Shown piece after piece: positions 32,428 to 44,547 of a DNA stretch of 64,000 nt. How positions within the stretch are numbered: the first letter of the stretch is position 1; the number at the start of each line of letters is the position of its first letter. This DNA is from Novosphingopyxis baekryungensis DSM 16222. GTDB taxonomy: Bacteria > Pseudomonadota > Alphaproteobacteria > Sphingomonadales > Sphingomonadaceae. The DNA is taken from the NCBI RefSeq assembly GCF_000420305.1, contig NZ_ATUR01000002.1, forward strand, positions 372,001-436,000, in the 5' to 3' direction. Position numbers and translations under genes: made by a program. The notes beneath the pieces are model-generated. The model was not told the DNA's origin, made no database searches, and saw nothing but the letters and a program-made list of their open reading frames with translations.

Positions 32428-34348
32428 GTGCACCGCGCGGACACGCGGAATCAGGAGGGCTGCGCCGCTTGTATTCTTCGCACTGCTGTTGCTGGTGCTG
32501 GGCGGCCTGCCGCTGGGCGCGCAGAGCCGCCAATCGCCGGCGCTGCCAGCGTTTGAACGGGCTGAAGCGTTCGCGTTCGACCAGGATCATCGTGCCGCAC
32601 GGGTGGAGCTTCTGAACGCCATTGCGAACGATCCGAACTGGGCGCCGGCACATATTGCGCTGGCGATCACCAGTTTACGGCTGTTTGATTCGCTCACCGC
32701 CGAAGAAGAGTTGCGCAAGGCGGTCCAGTTGGGAGCGGCGCCCTCTCAGGTCCGGCATCTTCTGGGAGAATCTCTCTGGCTGCAAGGGCGCTACGATGAG
32801 GCGCTGGCGCAGCTGAAATCGGACGATATCGTGCCGGAACATCGTGCCTATGCCGCGCGCATCGCGGCGCGCGTCTATCTCGATCAGGGAGATTTTTCGG
32901 CCGCTGGCGCCGCATTCGACCGGGCTATTGCCGCGGGTGGTGATGACGCGCCGCTATGGACGGATATCGGGCGGTTCCGGCTGGTGGCCGGCAATCTGGC
33001 CGGCGCGGTTCAGGCCGCAGACCGTGCGATCGCTATCGATCCCGGCGATGTGCGCGCGCTGGAATTCCGCGGTCGGCTGATCCGCACCCAATTCGGGCTT
33101 CGCGCAGCATTGCCATGGTTCGAGCTGGCTCTGGCCCAATCTGGGGACGATGTTCCGCTGCTGATCGAATATGGATCGACGCTCGGTGATTTGGGCAGGC
33201 ACAGCGACATGCTGAAGGTGGCCAGAAAGATCGTGGCGTTGGAGCCTGGCAATCCGCGCGGCTATTTCATGCAGGCGGTGATCGCTGCGCGCGCGCATCG
33301 CTTTGCACTTGCCAAGCGCTTCATCATTTTGACCGACGCCAAGATGCAGGATGTGCCCGCGATGATGCTGCTGAGCGGCGCCGTGGAGTTCGGGCTGGGG
33401 AATGACCGGACGTCCGCAGGCCACTGGGCGCGGCTGGCGGAGCGGCAACCGATGAATGCGCAGGCCGCGATGCTGGCTGCGCGGGCGCTGTACCGGGCCG
33501 GGGACCCCGGTGCTGCAGCCGATGCCATGGCCCGGCACGGTATCGATCCGTCGAACAGCTACGCCAATATGGTCATGGCGCGGGCATTGGAAGCGCAGGG
33601 GGAGCAGGGGCAGGCCGCGCAATATCTGAACCGCGCGCAGACACCCGGTCAGGACACACTCGCGCCAGTCTACGCTGGCGGAGATGGTCCGGCGGGATCG
33701 GTACGCAAGATGCTGGCAGGCGGCGATTTGGATAGAGCATTGGCCACGGCCCGATCGCTGCAGGGCGCCAATGGCGGGGTGCCCGATGCGTCCCTTCTGC
33801 TCGGCGACGTGCTGGCGCAAGCCGGCGACCGCGCCGCTGCCCTGAAGGCCTATCGACAAGCGGGCGCGCTGGATTCCTCGCCCGAGCTTGTGGCGCGACT
33901 GGCTGCGCAATATCGGGCATTAGGGGATGCGGAGGGGGAGCGTGCGCTGTTGGAGCGCTTCCTGCGGTCCAATCCGTCCGATCTGCAGGCGCGCCGGTTT
34001 TTGGCCGACCTAGACGCCGCCAACGGCCGCCCGCAGGCTGCGGCGAACCTGTATCGCGATCTGCTGGCGGTACTGGGGCCGAATGACGCCAGTTTGCAGA
34101 TCGCCTATGCCCAAGCGTTGTTGGCGCTGGACCGACCGGACGATGCGCTGGGCCATGCGCGGATGGCCTATCACGTGCAGCCCGGCAATCCGCTGGTGGT
34201 CAATATCTATGGATATATCGCGCTGGAAGCAGGTGCGACGGAGGAAGCCCGCCAGATCTTGGAAAAAGCGGTCGCGCTGCTACCGGGCAACGCGCTTGCA
34301 AAACAAAATCTGCTGAAAGCCAGGAAGGCGCTGCGCGATCAGGGCTGA
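32411..34348 (+). CDS. prsT: PEP-CTERM/XrtA system TPR-repeat protein PrsT
   Basis: The 645-residue protein has an N-terminal signal or anchor (PLVFFALLLLVLGGLPLGA) and then tandem TPR units over nearly its whole length, for example APAHIALAITSLRLFDSL, DVRALEFRGRLIRTQFGL and NALAKQNLLKARKAL. Position after prsK-prsR identifies it as PrsT, a probable periplasmic scaffold for EPS export or protein sorting. The start overlaps the end of prsR. The exosortase gene xrtA itself is not in the window. Confidence 0.85.
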   Translation: MILAAECTARTRGIRRAAPLVFFALLLLVLGGLPLGAQSRQSPALPAFERAEAFAFDQDHRAARVELLNAIANDPNWAPAHIALAITSLRLFDSLTAEEELRKAVQLGAAPSQVRHLLGESLWLQGRYDEALAQLKSDDIVPEHRAYAARIAARVYLDQGDFSAAGAAFDRAIAAGGDDAPLWTDIGRFRLVAGNLAGAVQAADRAIAIDPGDVRALEFRGRLIRTQFGLRAALPWFELALAQSGDDVPLLIEYGSTLGDLGRHSDMLKVARKIVALEPGNPRGYFMQAVIAARAHRFALAKRFIILTDAKMQDVPAMMLLSGAVEFGLGNDRTSAGHWARLAERQPMNAQAAMLAARALYRAGDPGAAADAMARHGIDPSNSYANMVMARALEAQGEQGQAAQYLNRAQTPGQDTLAPVYAGGDGPAGSVRKMLAGGDLDRALATARSLQGANGGVPDASLLLGDVLAQAGDRAAALKAYRQAGALDSSPELVARLAAQYRALGDAEGERALLERFLRSNPSDLQARRFLADLDAANGRPQAAANLYRDLLAVLGPNDASLQIAYAQALLALDRPDDALGHARMAYHVQPGNPLVVNIYGYIALEAGATEEARQILEKAVALLPGNALAKQNLLKARKALRDQG

Positions 34349-34354
34349 TCGGGT

Positions 34355-34702
34355 TCAGGCCTTTTCCCGTTCCAGCAGGTCCGGCAAACGGATATCGAGC
34401 AGGGCCATCTGCTCACGCACCGGCGGCCAGGTTTCCCGCATGAACCGCGCTCGCTCCAGCTGACGCAGCTTGGCGGATGCGCCTTTGGCGACGAACAGTC
34501 CAATGCCGCGCTTCACCTCGATCAGATCCTGGTCCTGAAAGGTCTGGTAGGCTTTGGCCACCGTCAGCGGGTTCGCGCCTTGATCCGCAGCAAAGCTGCG
34601 TACCGAGGGCAGGGCGTCGCCGTCCGCATAGCTTCCATCGAGGATGGCCGCAGCGATGATGTCACGTAAGCGGAGATAGACGGGTTTTTGCGGTTCTGCC
34701 AT
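34355..34702 (-). CDS. Short GntR family transcriptional regulator (YtrA-like)
   Basis: The 115-residue protein has an N-terminal winged HTH of the GntR family (YLRLRDIIAAAILDGSY, LPSVRSFAADQGANPLTVAKAYQTF, GLFVAKG) and only a ~35-residue C-terminal helix, as in the YtrA subfamily. YtrA regulators usually sit beside ABC transporter genes, but here the only co-directional neighbour is a nitroreductase 61 bases upstream. Target and ligand are unknown. Confidence 0.88.
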   Translation of the reverse strand: MAEPQKPVYLRLRDIIAAAILDGSYADGDALPSVRSFAADQGANPLTVAKAYQTFQDQDLIEVKRGIGLFVAKGASAKLRQLERARFMRETWPPVREQMALLDIRLPDLLEREKA

Positions 34703-34763
34703 ATGTGCATGGGTGCCATAATACAGTGGGGCAGGTCAAGTAATCCAATCCGGAAAGTGAGGC

Positions 34764-35345
34764 CTAACCGTCCCAGCGCTGGATGATGCGATCGAAGTCC
34801 GGCCGTTCCCGTTCTTCCATGGCGCCGGCATGTGATCCGATAAACATGAGGCCGGCAATTCGTCCACTGGCAGAACAGAAGGTGCGTCGGACAGTGGGAT
34901 CGGTGCTTGCCCATCCGGTGATCCATCCGCTGACATAGCCGGAAGCATTGGCGGCATGGCACAGATTCATGCCCGCTGCGCCGCAGCTCAGCTCCTGCTC
35001 CCAAAGGGGAATTTTTGGACTGTCTACCGGCTCGAAGCTGATGATGATCATGGCAGCGTCATAATCTGCCATCTGGCAGGCCGCATCGACTGATGCCGTC
35101 CGCGCGTCTGGATTTGCGGTGAGAAACGCGCGCTCCAACAACGCCTTGAACGCCGCACGGCGGTCATCCGGAATGATGGTAAAGCGCCACGGTGCCAGTT
35201 TCCCGTGGTCGGGCGATCGTGCCGCAATTCGTGCAAAGCCGCGCAATTCGTCGGCACCCGGCCTGGTACCACCCATTTCGCGTGGCTTGGCCGAGCGGCG
35301 GGTCTCCAGATAGCGGAGCGGCGAGGAGAGATCGTTAAAGGTCAT
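34764..35345 (-). CDS. Nitroreductase family protein (YdjA-like)
   Basis: The ~193-residue FMN-dependent oxidoreductase contains ETRRSAKP (FMN-phosphate Arg), ARSPDHGKLAPWRF, typical of YdjA-type members, and ELSCGAAGMNLCHAA in the core helix. ATG 35343-35345 (MTFNDLSSPL) is the most credible start; in-frame codons extend 27 residues further but carry no family similarity. It precedes the GntR gene on the same strand and may be autoregulated with it (inference). Confidence 0.87.
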   Translation of the reverse strand: MTFNDLSSPLRYLETRRSAKPREMGGTRPGADELRGFARIAARSPDHGKLAPWRFTIIPDDRRAAFKALLERAFLTANPDARTASVDAACQMADYDAAMIIISFEPVDSPKIPLWEQELSCGAAGMNLCHAANASGYVSGWITGWASTDPTVRRTFCSASGRIAGLMFIGSHAGAMEERERPDFDRIIQRWDG

Positions 35346-35475
35346 GGAGCCAAGGTGACGACACGATCCGACTTCGGCAACAATCTTCTTCACAGCCGCA
35401 ATTTTTACGTTAGGTTGCCCGCCCATAGGACCCGCCAGAAGCGCGGGCGGAAATGACTTTTCAGAGGGGTGTAGC

Positions 35476-37143
35476 GTGGGCTTTAAAGCTGTTGGTCTAT
35501 GGAATGAAGGCGATTGGATCGCTGCGTGCGGCTCGGTCGCGCTGATCTTCTTCCTCGTATTGGGGGCCTATGCCGTCACCCAGCCGAAGAAGGAATTCGC
35601 CGGCCATCCCAAGGGCCTCTACATCCTTTTCTTCGCCGAAATGTGGGAGCGTTTTTCCTATTACGGCATGCGCGCGCTGCTGACGCTCTATCTCGTCAAG
35701 CACTGGCTTTATTCCGATGGGGACGCGAACTTCATCTATGGTGCCTACACCTCGCTGGTATATATTACGCCGGTGCTCGGCGGCTGGCTGGCGGACCGGT
35801 ATCTCGGTCAGCGCAAGGCGGTGCTGTTCGGCGCGGTTTTGCTCACTATCGGCCATTTCTGTATGGCTTTCGAGGGTGATGGCACGGGTTATGCCAATGA
35901 CCCTGCGCTCAACATCTTCTGGCTGGCGCTGGCGTTCATCATCGTCGGCTCGGGTTTCCTGAAGGCCAATATCTCGGTCATCGTGGGGCAGCTTTATCCC
36001 CGCACGGATATCCGCCGCGATGGCGCCTACACCATCTTCTACATGGGCATTAACGTTGGCGCGGCGGTCGGCACGATCATTGCCGGCTATCTCGGTGAGA
36101 CGCTGGGCTGGGCCTATGGCTTCGGCGCGGCGGGTATCGGCATGCTGCTGGGCCTGGTCGTCTTCGTGATCGGCAAGCCGCTGCTGCTCGGCCAGGGCGA
36201 ACCGCCGGTGCCGGCCAAGCTGAAAAGCTCGGTCATGGGCATGAAGCTGGAATGGTTTCTCTACATCCTCGGTTTCGTCGGCGTGGCGATCATATGGGCG
36301 CTGATCCAGTATCAGTCCGTGGTCGGCTGGCTGATGCTGGTCTCCGGTGCGCTGCTGCTTCTCTACGTGCTCAAAGAAGCGTTCAAGCTGGACAAGGATG
36401 CGCGCGACCGTGTGTTCGCCATGATCTTCCTCATCCTGCTGCAACCGGTCTTCTGGGGCCTGTTCGAGCAGGCTGGTGGATCGATCAATCTGTTCACCGA
36501 TCGCTTTGTCGACCGGGCTGGCGTGCCGACATCACTGTTCCAGTCGATCAACCCGATTTACATCATCCTGATGGGGCCAATCTTCGGCGCGCTCTGGCCG
36601 TTCCTGGCGAAGAAGGGCTGGGAGCCGTCCACGCCTGCCAAAATGGGTCTGGGCATCGTGCAGATGGGCTTTGCTTTCGTGGTGCTGGTCTGGGGCGCGA
36701 ACTCGATCAGCGCGGCGGCGATGGTGCCGGTGCTGTTCATCTTCCTGTTCTACTTCTTCTCGACCACCGGTGAGCTTTGCCTCAGCCCGGTCGGCCTGTC
36801 GGCGATGAACCGTCTGTCGGTGAGCCATATGGCGAGCCTGATGATGGCCGGCTGGTTCTTCGGCACGGCGGGCGGCAATTTCGTCGCCGGTCTGCTCGGC
36901 TCGATCATGGGCGAGGGCGGTGAAGGTGGTGCGATGACGCGTGAAGGCGCGCTCGGCGTGTACTGGTCGATCGGCCTGCTCGCGATCGGCATCGGCGTGT
37001 TCGTCATGCTTGTCTCGCCGCTGGTCAAGAAACTGATGCATCTCGATACGCTGCGCGACGATGACGTCGGCGACGATCTGGAAGGGCAGCGCGAGGCGGG
37101 CGAACCGCAGGCTGCCGGCATCCACCCCACCACGCGCGGTTGA
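35476..37143 (+). CDS. POT family proton-dependent oligopeptide transporter
   Basis: The 555-residue protein is a 12-14-helix MFS peptide transporter importing di- and tripeptides with protons. It has the family motif EMWERFSYYGMRALL (ExxERFxYY) and the PTR2 signature FYMGINVGAAVGTI. A GTG start at 35476 is preceded by GAGGGG. The two amidohydrolase genes follow 7 bases after its stop, so uptake and intracellular or periplasmic hydrolysis of peptides may be linked. Confidence 0.93.
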   Translation: MGFKAVGLWNEGDWIAACGSVALIFFLVLGAYAVTQPKKEFAGHPKGLYILFFAEMWERFSYYGMRALLTLYLVKHWLYSDGDANFIYGAYTSLVYITPVLGGWLADRYLGQRKAVLFGAVLLTIGHFCMAFEGDGTGYANDPALNIFWLALAFIIVGSGFLKANISVIVGQLYPRTDIRRDGAYTIFYMGINVGAAVGTIIAGYLGETLGWAYGFGAAGIGMLLGLVVFVIGKPLLLGQGEPPVPAKLKSSVMGMKLEWFLYILGFVGVAIIWALIQYQSVVGWLMLVSGALLLLYVLKEAFKLDKDARDRVFAMIFLILLQPVFWGLFEQAGGSINLFTDRFVDRAGVPTSLFQSINPIYIILMGPIFGALWPFLAKKGWEPSTPAKMGLGIVQMGFAFVVLVWGANSISAAAMVPVLFIFLFYFFSTTGELCLSPVGLSAMNRLSVSHMASLMMAGWFFGTAGGNFVAGLLGSIMGEGGEGGAMTREGALGVYWSIGLLAIGIGVFVMLVSPLVKKLMHLDTLRDDDVGDDLEGQREAGEPQAAGIHPTTRG

Positions 37144-37150
37144 GGACGAT

Positions 37151-38542
37151 ATGAAAAGCACCACGGGAATAGCGGCAGCTCTGCTGATCGCGCTGGGCGG
37201 ATGCGCCAATACGGGCGGATCGACGGCCAGCGCATCCAGCAAGGCGGACAAGCAACCGACGGCACTGGCCGCCGGGGAGGCGCCCTTTGCCTCCACCTAC
37301 CGCGCCTATCCCTCGACACCCACCGTCGTGCGCAATGTCGTGATCTATGATGGCGAAGGCGCGCGGATCGACAATGGCTCGGTGGTGATGAGCGGCGGCG
37401 AGATTTTGGCGGTGGGAGACGGCAATCTGGCAGCGCCCGCGGGCGCTATCGAGATTGACGGTACCGGCAAGTTCGTGACGCCCGGCATTATCGATGTGCA
37501 CAGCCATCTGGGCGTCTATCCCAGCCCCGGCGTGCAGGCGCACTCGGACGGCAATGAAGCGACCGACCCAACGACGCCGGATGTATGGGCCGAACATAGC
37601 GTCTGGCCGCAGGACCCCGGCTTCAGCCGCGCCATGGCCAATGGCGGCATCACATCGCTTCAGATCCTGCCCGGGTCGGCCAATCTGATGGGCGGGCGTT
37701 CGGTGACGCTGAAAAATGTCTATTCGCGCACCGTACAGGGCATGAAATTCCCCGGCGCGCCTTATGGCTTCAAGATGGCCTGCGGCGAGAATCCCAAGCG
37801 CGTCTATGGCGGGCGCGGGCGCAAACCCTCCACCCGCATGGGCAATTTTGCCGTCAACCGGCAGACCTGGGCCGATGCGCGCGCCTATCGCGACAACAAG
37901 GACCATAAATATGATCTGGGCAATGAGACGCTGTCCGGCGTGCTCGACGGCAAGATCCTGGTTCACAATCACTGTTACCGCGCCGACGAAATGGCGCAGG
38001 TGATCGATATGGCCAAGGAGGCCGGATACAAGATCACTGCCTTCCACCACGCTGTGGAAAGTTACAAGATCGGCGATCTGCTGCGGGAGAATGATATCTG
38101 CTCGGCGATCTGGGCAGACTGGTGGGGCTTCAAGATGGAAGCCTATGACGCGATCCCGGAAAATGCGGCGATCCTGCAGAATACGGGCGCTTGCGTCATC
38201 ATTCATTCCGATGACGAGAACGGCATCCAGCGGCTCAACCAGGAAGCGGCCAAGGCCCTGGCCGATGGACGGCGCATGGGCATTCAGATCAGCGATGCAC
38301 AAGCCATCCGCTGGCTGACCTACAACGCCGCCAAGGCGCTGGGTATTGAAGACAAGACCGGCAGCCTGAAGCCCGGCAAGATGGCGGATGTCGTGTTGTG
38401 GAACGGCGATCCGCTCAGCGTCTATTCGCGCCCCGAAAAGGTGTGGGTGGACGGCGCTCTGCTATACGATGCCGACGATCCGGCGCGCCGGGCGGTGAGC
38501 GATTTCGAACTGGGCCAGCCCGGTGCGGGAGATGTGAAATGA
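37151..38542 (+). CDS. Amidohydrolase family lipoprotein, metal site intact
   Basis: The 463-residue protein starts with a lipoprotein signal (lipobox LGGC, Cys about residue 18) and an imidazolonepropionase-like amidohydrolase barrel. Metal ligands are visible: HSH in PGIIDVHSHLG, His in ILVHNHCYRADEM, His in ITAFHHAVE and Asp in IIHSDDEN. The conserved MACGENPKRVYGG block is typical of the subgroup. Such enzymes hydrolyse cyclic amides or peptide derivatives; the substrate is unknown. ATG 37151 is the credible start. It overlaps the next gene by 4 bases (ATGA). Confidence 0.88.
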   Translation: MKSTTGIAAALLIALGGCANTGGSTASASSKADKQPTALAAGEAPFASTYRAYPSTPTVVRNVVIYDGEGARIDNGSVVMSGGEILAVGDGNLAAPAGAIEIDGTGKFVTPGIIDVHSHLGVYPSPGVQAHSDGNEATDPTTPDVWAEHSVWPQDPGFSRAMANGGITSLQILPGSANLMGGRSVTLKNVYSRTVQGMKFPGAPYGFKMACGENPKRVYGGRGRKPSTRMGNFAVNRQTWADARAYRDNKDHKYDLGNETLSGVLDGKILVHNHCYRADEMAQVIDMAKEAGYKITAFHHAVESYKIGDLLRENDICSAIWADWWGFKMEAYDAIPENAAILQNTGACVIIHSDDENGIQRLNQEAAKALADGRRMGIQISDAQAIRWLTYNAAKALGIEDKTGSLKPGKMADVVLWNGDPLSVYSRPEKVWVDGALLYDADDPARRAVSDFELGQPGAGDVK

Positions 38543-39933
38543 GTGCTCCGACGACATCTCTGCGCGCAGCGCTGCTTGCCGGTCTCGCGATCGCGGCCGC
38601 TCCGCTGGCTGCGCAGACCTATGCTATCACCGGCGCGAAACTGATTACCGGAGACGGTAGCGCACCTATCGAAAATGGCACCATCGTCATTCAGAACGGC
38701 AAGGTGGTTGCCGCTGGCTCCAGCGTCGCCGTGCCTGCCGGCGCGGAACGGATCGATGCAGGCGGCAAATATGTGACGCCTGGCATTTTCGCCGGTTTCA
38801 GCCGTGTCGGCCTGGTCGAAGTCGATGCCGTTTCGGGCACGAACGACACGCAGGCCAATAGCTCGCCGTTCAACGCGTCGATCGACGTGGCGCCTGCCAT
38901 CAATCCGACAGACACCGCCTTTTCCGTCAGCCGGGCCGCTGGCGTCACCCGCGCCGTGGTGTCGCCCGATGCGGCAACGAGCATTTTTGCCGGACAGGGC
39001 GCCTTGGTCGATCTGGGCGAGGATTTCGATGCGGTCACCATCCCGCGCGCGTTCCAGTTTGCCGAAATGGGCGAGCGCGGTGCGCGGGAAGCGGGCGGCA
39101 GCCGCGCTGCGGCACATACGCTGTTCCGCAATGCGCTGCGCGAAGCCCGCGATTTTGGTAACCGCGCCAATGTGCGCGGCGGCGGCGCAGCCCAAAGCGA
39201 AGGACAGCGTCTGAGCGACGTCTCGCCCGATCTGCGGATGCTGGAAAGCAATGCTGATCGTCCGCAGGATGTGCTGCTGACCCGTTTCGACGCGGCGGCG
39301 CTGGTGCCCGTCGTTCAGGGGCAACAGCGGCTGTTGGTGCATGTGGAAAGCGCCAACGACATTCTACGCACGCTCGATCTCAAGAAGGAATTTCCGAATC
39401 TGCGCCTCGTGCTCGTCGGCGCGAGTGAAGGCTGGCGCGTGGCGAACCGTATTGCCGCTTCCGGCGTGCCGGTCATCGCATCGGCACTCAATGATCTCCC
39501 GGCCTCGTTCGAGCAGCTGGCGGCCACGCAATCCAACATCGGGCGCATGCGCGATGCGGGCGTAAAGGTCGCCATCGGCATGATCGATGACAATGATGCG
39601 CATCAGCTGCGCTATGCATCGCAATATGCCGGCAATCTGGTGGGCTTGCAAAAGGTGCCGGGTGCCACGGGTCTGACCTGGGACGAGGCGTTTGCCGCCA
39701 TCAGCGGCGATGTCGCCGATATCATGGGCGTGGGCGATCGCTACGGCCATTTGCGGGTCGGCGCGGCGGGTGATGTCGTGCTCTGGTCCGGCGATCCGCT
39801 GGAACTCAGCAGCACGCCCGAGCGCGTGTGGATCGACGGCGTCGAGCAGTCGCTCGACAACCGGCAGGCGCGGCTGCGCGAGCGTTATCGCACCCCGCAA
39901 GAAGGCGTGCTGCCCAAGGCCTACGAACGCTAG
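38539..39933 (+). CDS. Amidohydrolase-like protein lacking the canonical metal-binding His pair
   Basis: The 464-residue protein has a signal peptide (LRAALLAGLAIAAAPLAAQ) and the amidohydrolase beta-sandwich and barrel ends (ITGAKLITGDGSAPIENGT, LRVGAAGDVVLWSGDPLE). Where the upstream paralogue has PGIIDVHSHLG, this one reads PGIFAGFSRVG, so the HxH motif is gone. The other expected ligand His are also not obvious (LLVHVESANDI, IGMIDDNDAH remain). It may be a structural partner of the upstream enzyme or use another mechanism (inference). The 4-base overlap implies coupled, roughly equimolar translation. Confidence 0.85.
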   Translation: MSAPTTSLRAALLAGLAIAAAPLAAQTYAITGAKLITGDGSAPIENGTIVIQNGKVVAAGSSVAVPAGAERIDAGGKYVTPGIFAGFSRVGLVEVDAVSGTNDTQANSSPFNASIDVAPAINPTDTAFSVSRAAGVTRAVVSPDAATSIFAGQGALVDLGEDFDAVTIPRAFQFAEMGERGAREAGGSRAAAHTLFRNALREARDFGNRANVRGGGAAQSEGQRLSDVSPDLRMLESNADRPQDVLLTRFDAAALVPVVQGQQRLLVHVESANDILRTLDLKKEFPNLRLVLVGASEGWRVANRIAASGVPVIASALNDLPASFEQLAATQSNIGRMRDAGVKVAIGMIDDNDAHQLRYASQYAGNLVGLQKVPGATGLTWDEAFAAISGDVADIMGVGDRYGHLRVGAAGDVVLWSGDPLELSSTPERVWIDGVEQSLDNRQARLRERYRTPQEGVLPKAYER

Positions 39934-39969
39934 CGTGCGGCAAGCGGCGAGACAGGAGAGCAGGCCCGC

Positions 39970-40638
39970 ATGACCATGCTCCTGATTGCCGCCATCGCCT
40001 TCGTCGGAAGCCATTTTCTGATGAGCCACCCGCTGCGCGCATCCATGGTGCGTCTTTTTGGCGAAGGCGGTTTCATGTCCGTCTATTCGGCCATATCCGC
40101 CGCGACCCTTTTCTGGATGATCACGGCCTATAAAGCCGTTCCTTATGCGATAGGGGCGTGGGATCCAGGCGATGGCCTATGGGCGCTGGCCACGGTGCTG
40201 ATGTGGCTCGCATCGGTGCTGTTTGCCGGGTCGCTGATCGGCAACCCCGCCTTGCCTGGCATGCAGGCGACCAAGGCCAGCGACCGGCCCGCACGCGGCG
40301 TTTTCGCCATCACGCGGCATCCGATGATGTGGGGCTTTGCGCTTTGGGGCGTGGTCCATATTCTGATAGCGCCACGGCCCGCCAATTTTGCTTTATGCGG
40401 CGCGATCATCATTCTCGCGCTGGTGGGTGCGGCCTTGCAGGACCGCAAGAAGAAGCGCCTGATGGGCGCAGACTGGAAACGCTGGGTTTCTCGCACAAGC
40501 TATTGGCCCTTCGCACGCGGCTTTGCGATGCCGGGCGCGGTTGCCCTGACGGGCGGCACGGCGCTTTGGATCATCGCCATGTATGGCCACCGCTGGTTCG
40601 GCGTGCTGGGCGCGGGTGTATTCCGGTGGATAGGGTAA
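39970..40638 (+). CDS. NnrU family membrane protein
   Basis: The 222-residue protein has six or so membrane helices and the NnrU pattern: FVGSHFLMSHPLRASMVRLFG at the start, SDRPARGVFAITRHPMMWGFALWG in the middle and LMGADWKRWVSRTSYWPF near the end. NnrU is associated with nitric oxide metabolism in denitrifiers; in other alphaproteobacteria the role is unclear. No nitrite or nitric oxide reductase genes are nearby. It is probably the last gene of the transporter/amidohydrolase run. Confidence 0.9.
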   Translation: MTMLLIAAIAFVGSHFLMSHPLRASMVRLFGEGGFMSVYSAISAATLFWMITAYKAVPYAIGAWDPGDGLWALATVLMWLASVLFAGSLIGNPALPGMQATKASDRPARGVFAITRHPMMWGFALWGVVHILIAPRPANFALCGAIIILALVGAALQDRKKKRLMGADWKRWVSRTSYWPFARGFAMPGAVALTGGTALWIIAMYGHRWFGVLGAGVFRWIG

Positions 40639-40730
40639 ACATTCGGAACGGATGTATGTTTGTACAAATTAGACATATTTCGCTGCGATCACCTCCACGA
40701 CGATGCCACGAGTAGCCTTGGCGCGAAGAT

Positions 40731-43114
<2,384 letters not shown>

Positions 43115-43206
43115 AGATCATTTTCCCAACTGGATAGCTCGCCCTAGAGGCGCTAGGAGATTTGGCCAAGCCTGCACATTTCACGACCATTGCGAGGAAA
43201 GTATCG

Positions 43207-44547
43207 ATGTCCATCAGCTATTTCGGGACGGACGGGATCCGCGGACGATCGAACAGCGCGCCGATGACACCGGAAATCGCGATGAAGGTGGGGCAGGCGG
43301 CCGGCAAGCATTTCCTGCGCGGTGATCACAAGCACCGCGTCGTCATCGGCAAGGACACACGCCTGTCCGGTTATATGATGGAAAATGCGCTGGTCGCAGG
43401 ATTTACCAGCGTGGGAATGGACGTGATACAGTTCGGCCCGATCCCTACACCGGCAGTGGCCATGCTGACCTCTTCCATGCGCGCGGACCTTGGGGTCATG
43501 ATTTCCGCCAGCCACAATCCTTATGAAGACAATGGTATCAAGCTGTTCGGCCCCGACGGCTTCAAACTTTCCGACCGGGACGAAAAGGCGATCGAAGCCC
43601 TGCTGACCGGTGGCAATATCGATCTGGCCGATGCGCCCGATATCGGGCGCGCGCGGCGTGTGGAAGATGCGCGTGGCCGCTATATCCACGCGGTCAAGGG
43701 ATCGCTGCCCGAAGATGTCCGGCTCGACGGCCTGCATATCGTGATCGATTGCGCCAATGGTGCGGCCTATCAGGTGGCGCCATCCGCATTCTGGGAGCTT
43801 GGTGCCAAGGTTACCACCATTGGCGTGGAGCCCAACGGGCGCAACATCAACGAGGCGTGCGGATCGACGCATATCGAAGCGTTGCAGGACACGGTTGTCG
43901 CCTGCGGGGCGGACATCGGCATTGCGTTGGACGGCGATGCGGACCGATTGATTGTGGTCGATGAAAAGGGACGGCAGGTCGATGGCGACCAGATCATGGC
44001 ACTGATCGGGCGCAGCTGGAGCCGCAGCGGCCTGCTGCGCGGCGACGGCATCGTCGCCACGGTGATGAGCAATCTGGGGCTCGAACGCTTTTTGAAAAGC
44101 GAAGGGTTGGATCTGTTGCGCGCCAAGGTGGGCGACCGCCACGTGCTGGAACTGATGCGACAGCGCGGCATGAATGTGGGTGGTGAGCAGTCGGGCCATA
44201 TGATCATGCTGGATCATGCCACGACGGGAGACGGCACCATCGCCGCGCTGCAGGTTCTGGCGGAGCTGGTGGCGCATCAGAAGCCCGCCAGCGAGCTGCT
44301 GCATCTGTTCGAGCCCGTACCGCAGCTTCTGAAAAATGTGCGCTATGTCGGCGGCTCGCCGCTGGAGGACGCGAACGTGAAGGCCTGTATTGCCGATGCG
44401 GAAGGTGAGTTGAATGGCCAGGGGCGGCTCGTCATCCGCAAATCCGGCACCGAGCCGTTGATCCGCGTGATGGCGGAAGGCGATGATGAGGGGCAGGTGA
44501 AAGCCGTGGTCGATCGCATTTGCGACGCGGTGCAGGCGGCGGCGTGA
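43207..44547 (+). CDS. glmM: Phosphoglucosamine mutase GlmM
   Basis: GlmM converts glucosamine-6-phosphate to glucosamine-1-phosphate for peptidoglycan and LPS precursors. The 446-residue protein begins [14 protein letters not shown], has the phosphoserine loop [11 protein letters not shown] with Ser at about 102, the metal loop ALDGDADR, the sugar-recognition GGEQSGH and the phosphate-binding [17 protein letters not shown] 43207 gives the canonical N-terminus. Its stop overlaps the next start (GTGA). Confidence 0.97.
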   Translation: MSISYFGTDGIRGRSNSAPMTPEIAMKVGQAAGKHFLRGDHKHRVVIGKDTRLSGYMMENALVAGFTSVGMDVIQFGPIPTPAVAMLTSSMRADLGVMISASHNPYEDNGIKLFGPDGFKLSDRDEKAIEALLTGGNIDLADAPDIGRARRVEDARGRYIHAVKGSLPEDVRLDGLHIVIDCANGAAYQVAPSAFWELGAKVTTIGVEPNGRNINEACGSTHIEALQDTVVACGADIGIALDGDADRLIVVDEKGRQVDGDQIMALIGRSWSRSGLLRGDGIVATVMSNLGLERFLKSEGLDLLRAKVGDRHVLELMRQRGMNVGGEQSGHMIMLDHATTGDGTIAALQVLAELVAHQKPASELLHLFEPVPQLLKNVRYVGGSPLEDANVKACIADAEGELNGQGRLVIRKSGTEPLIRVMAEGDDEGQVKAVVDRICDAVQAAA

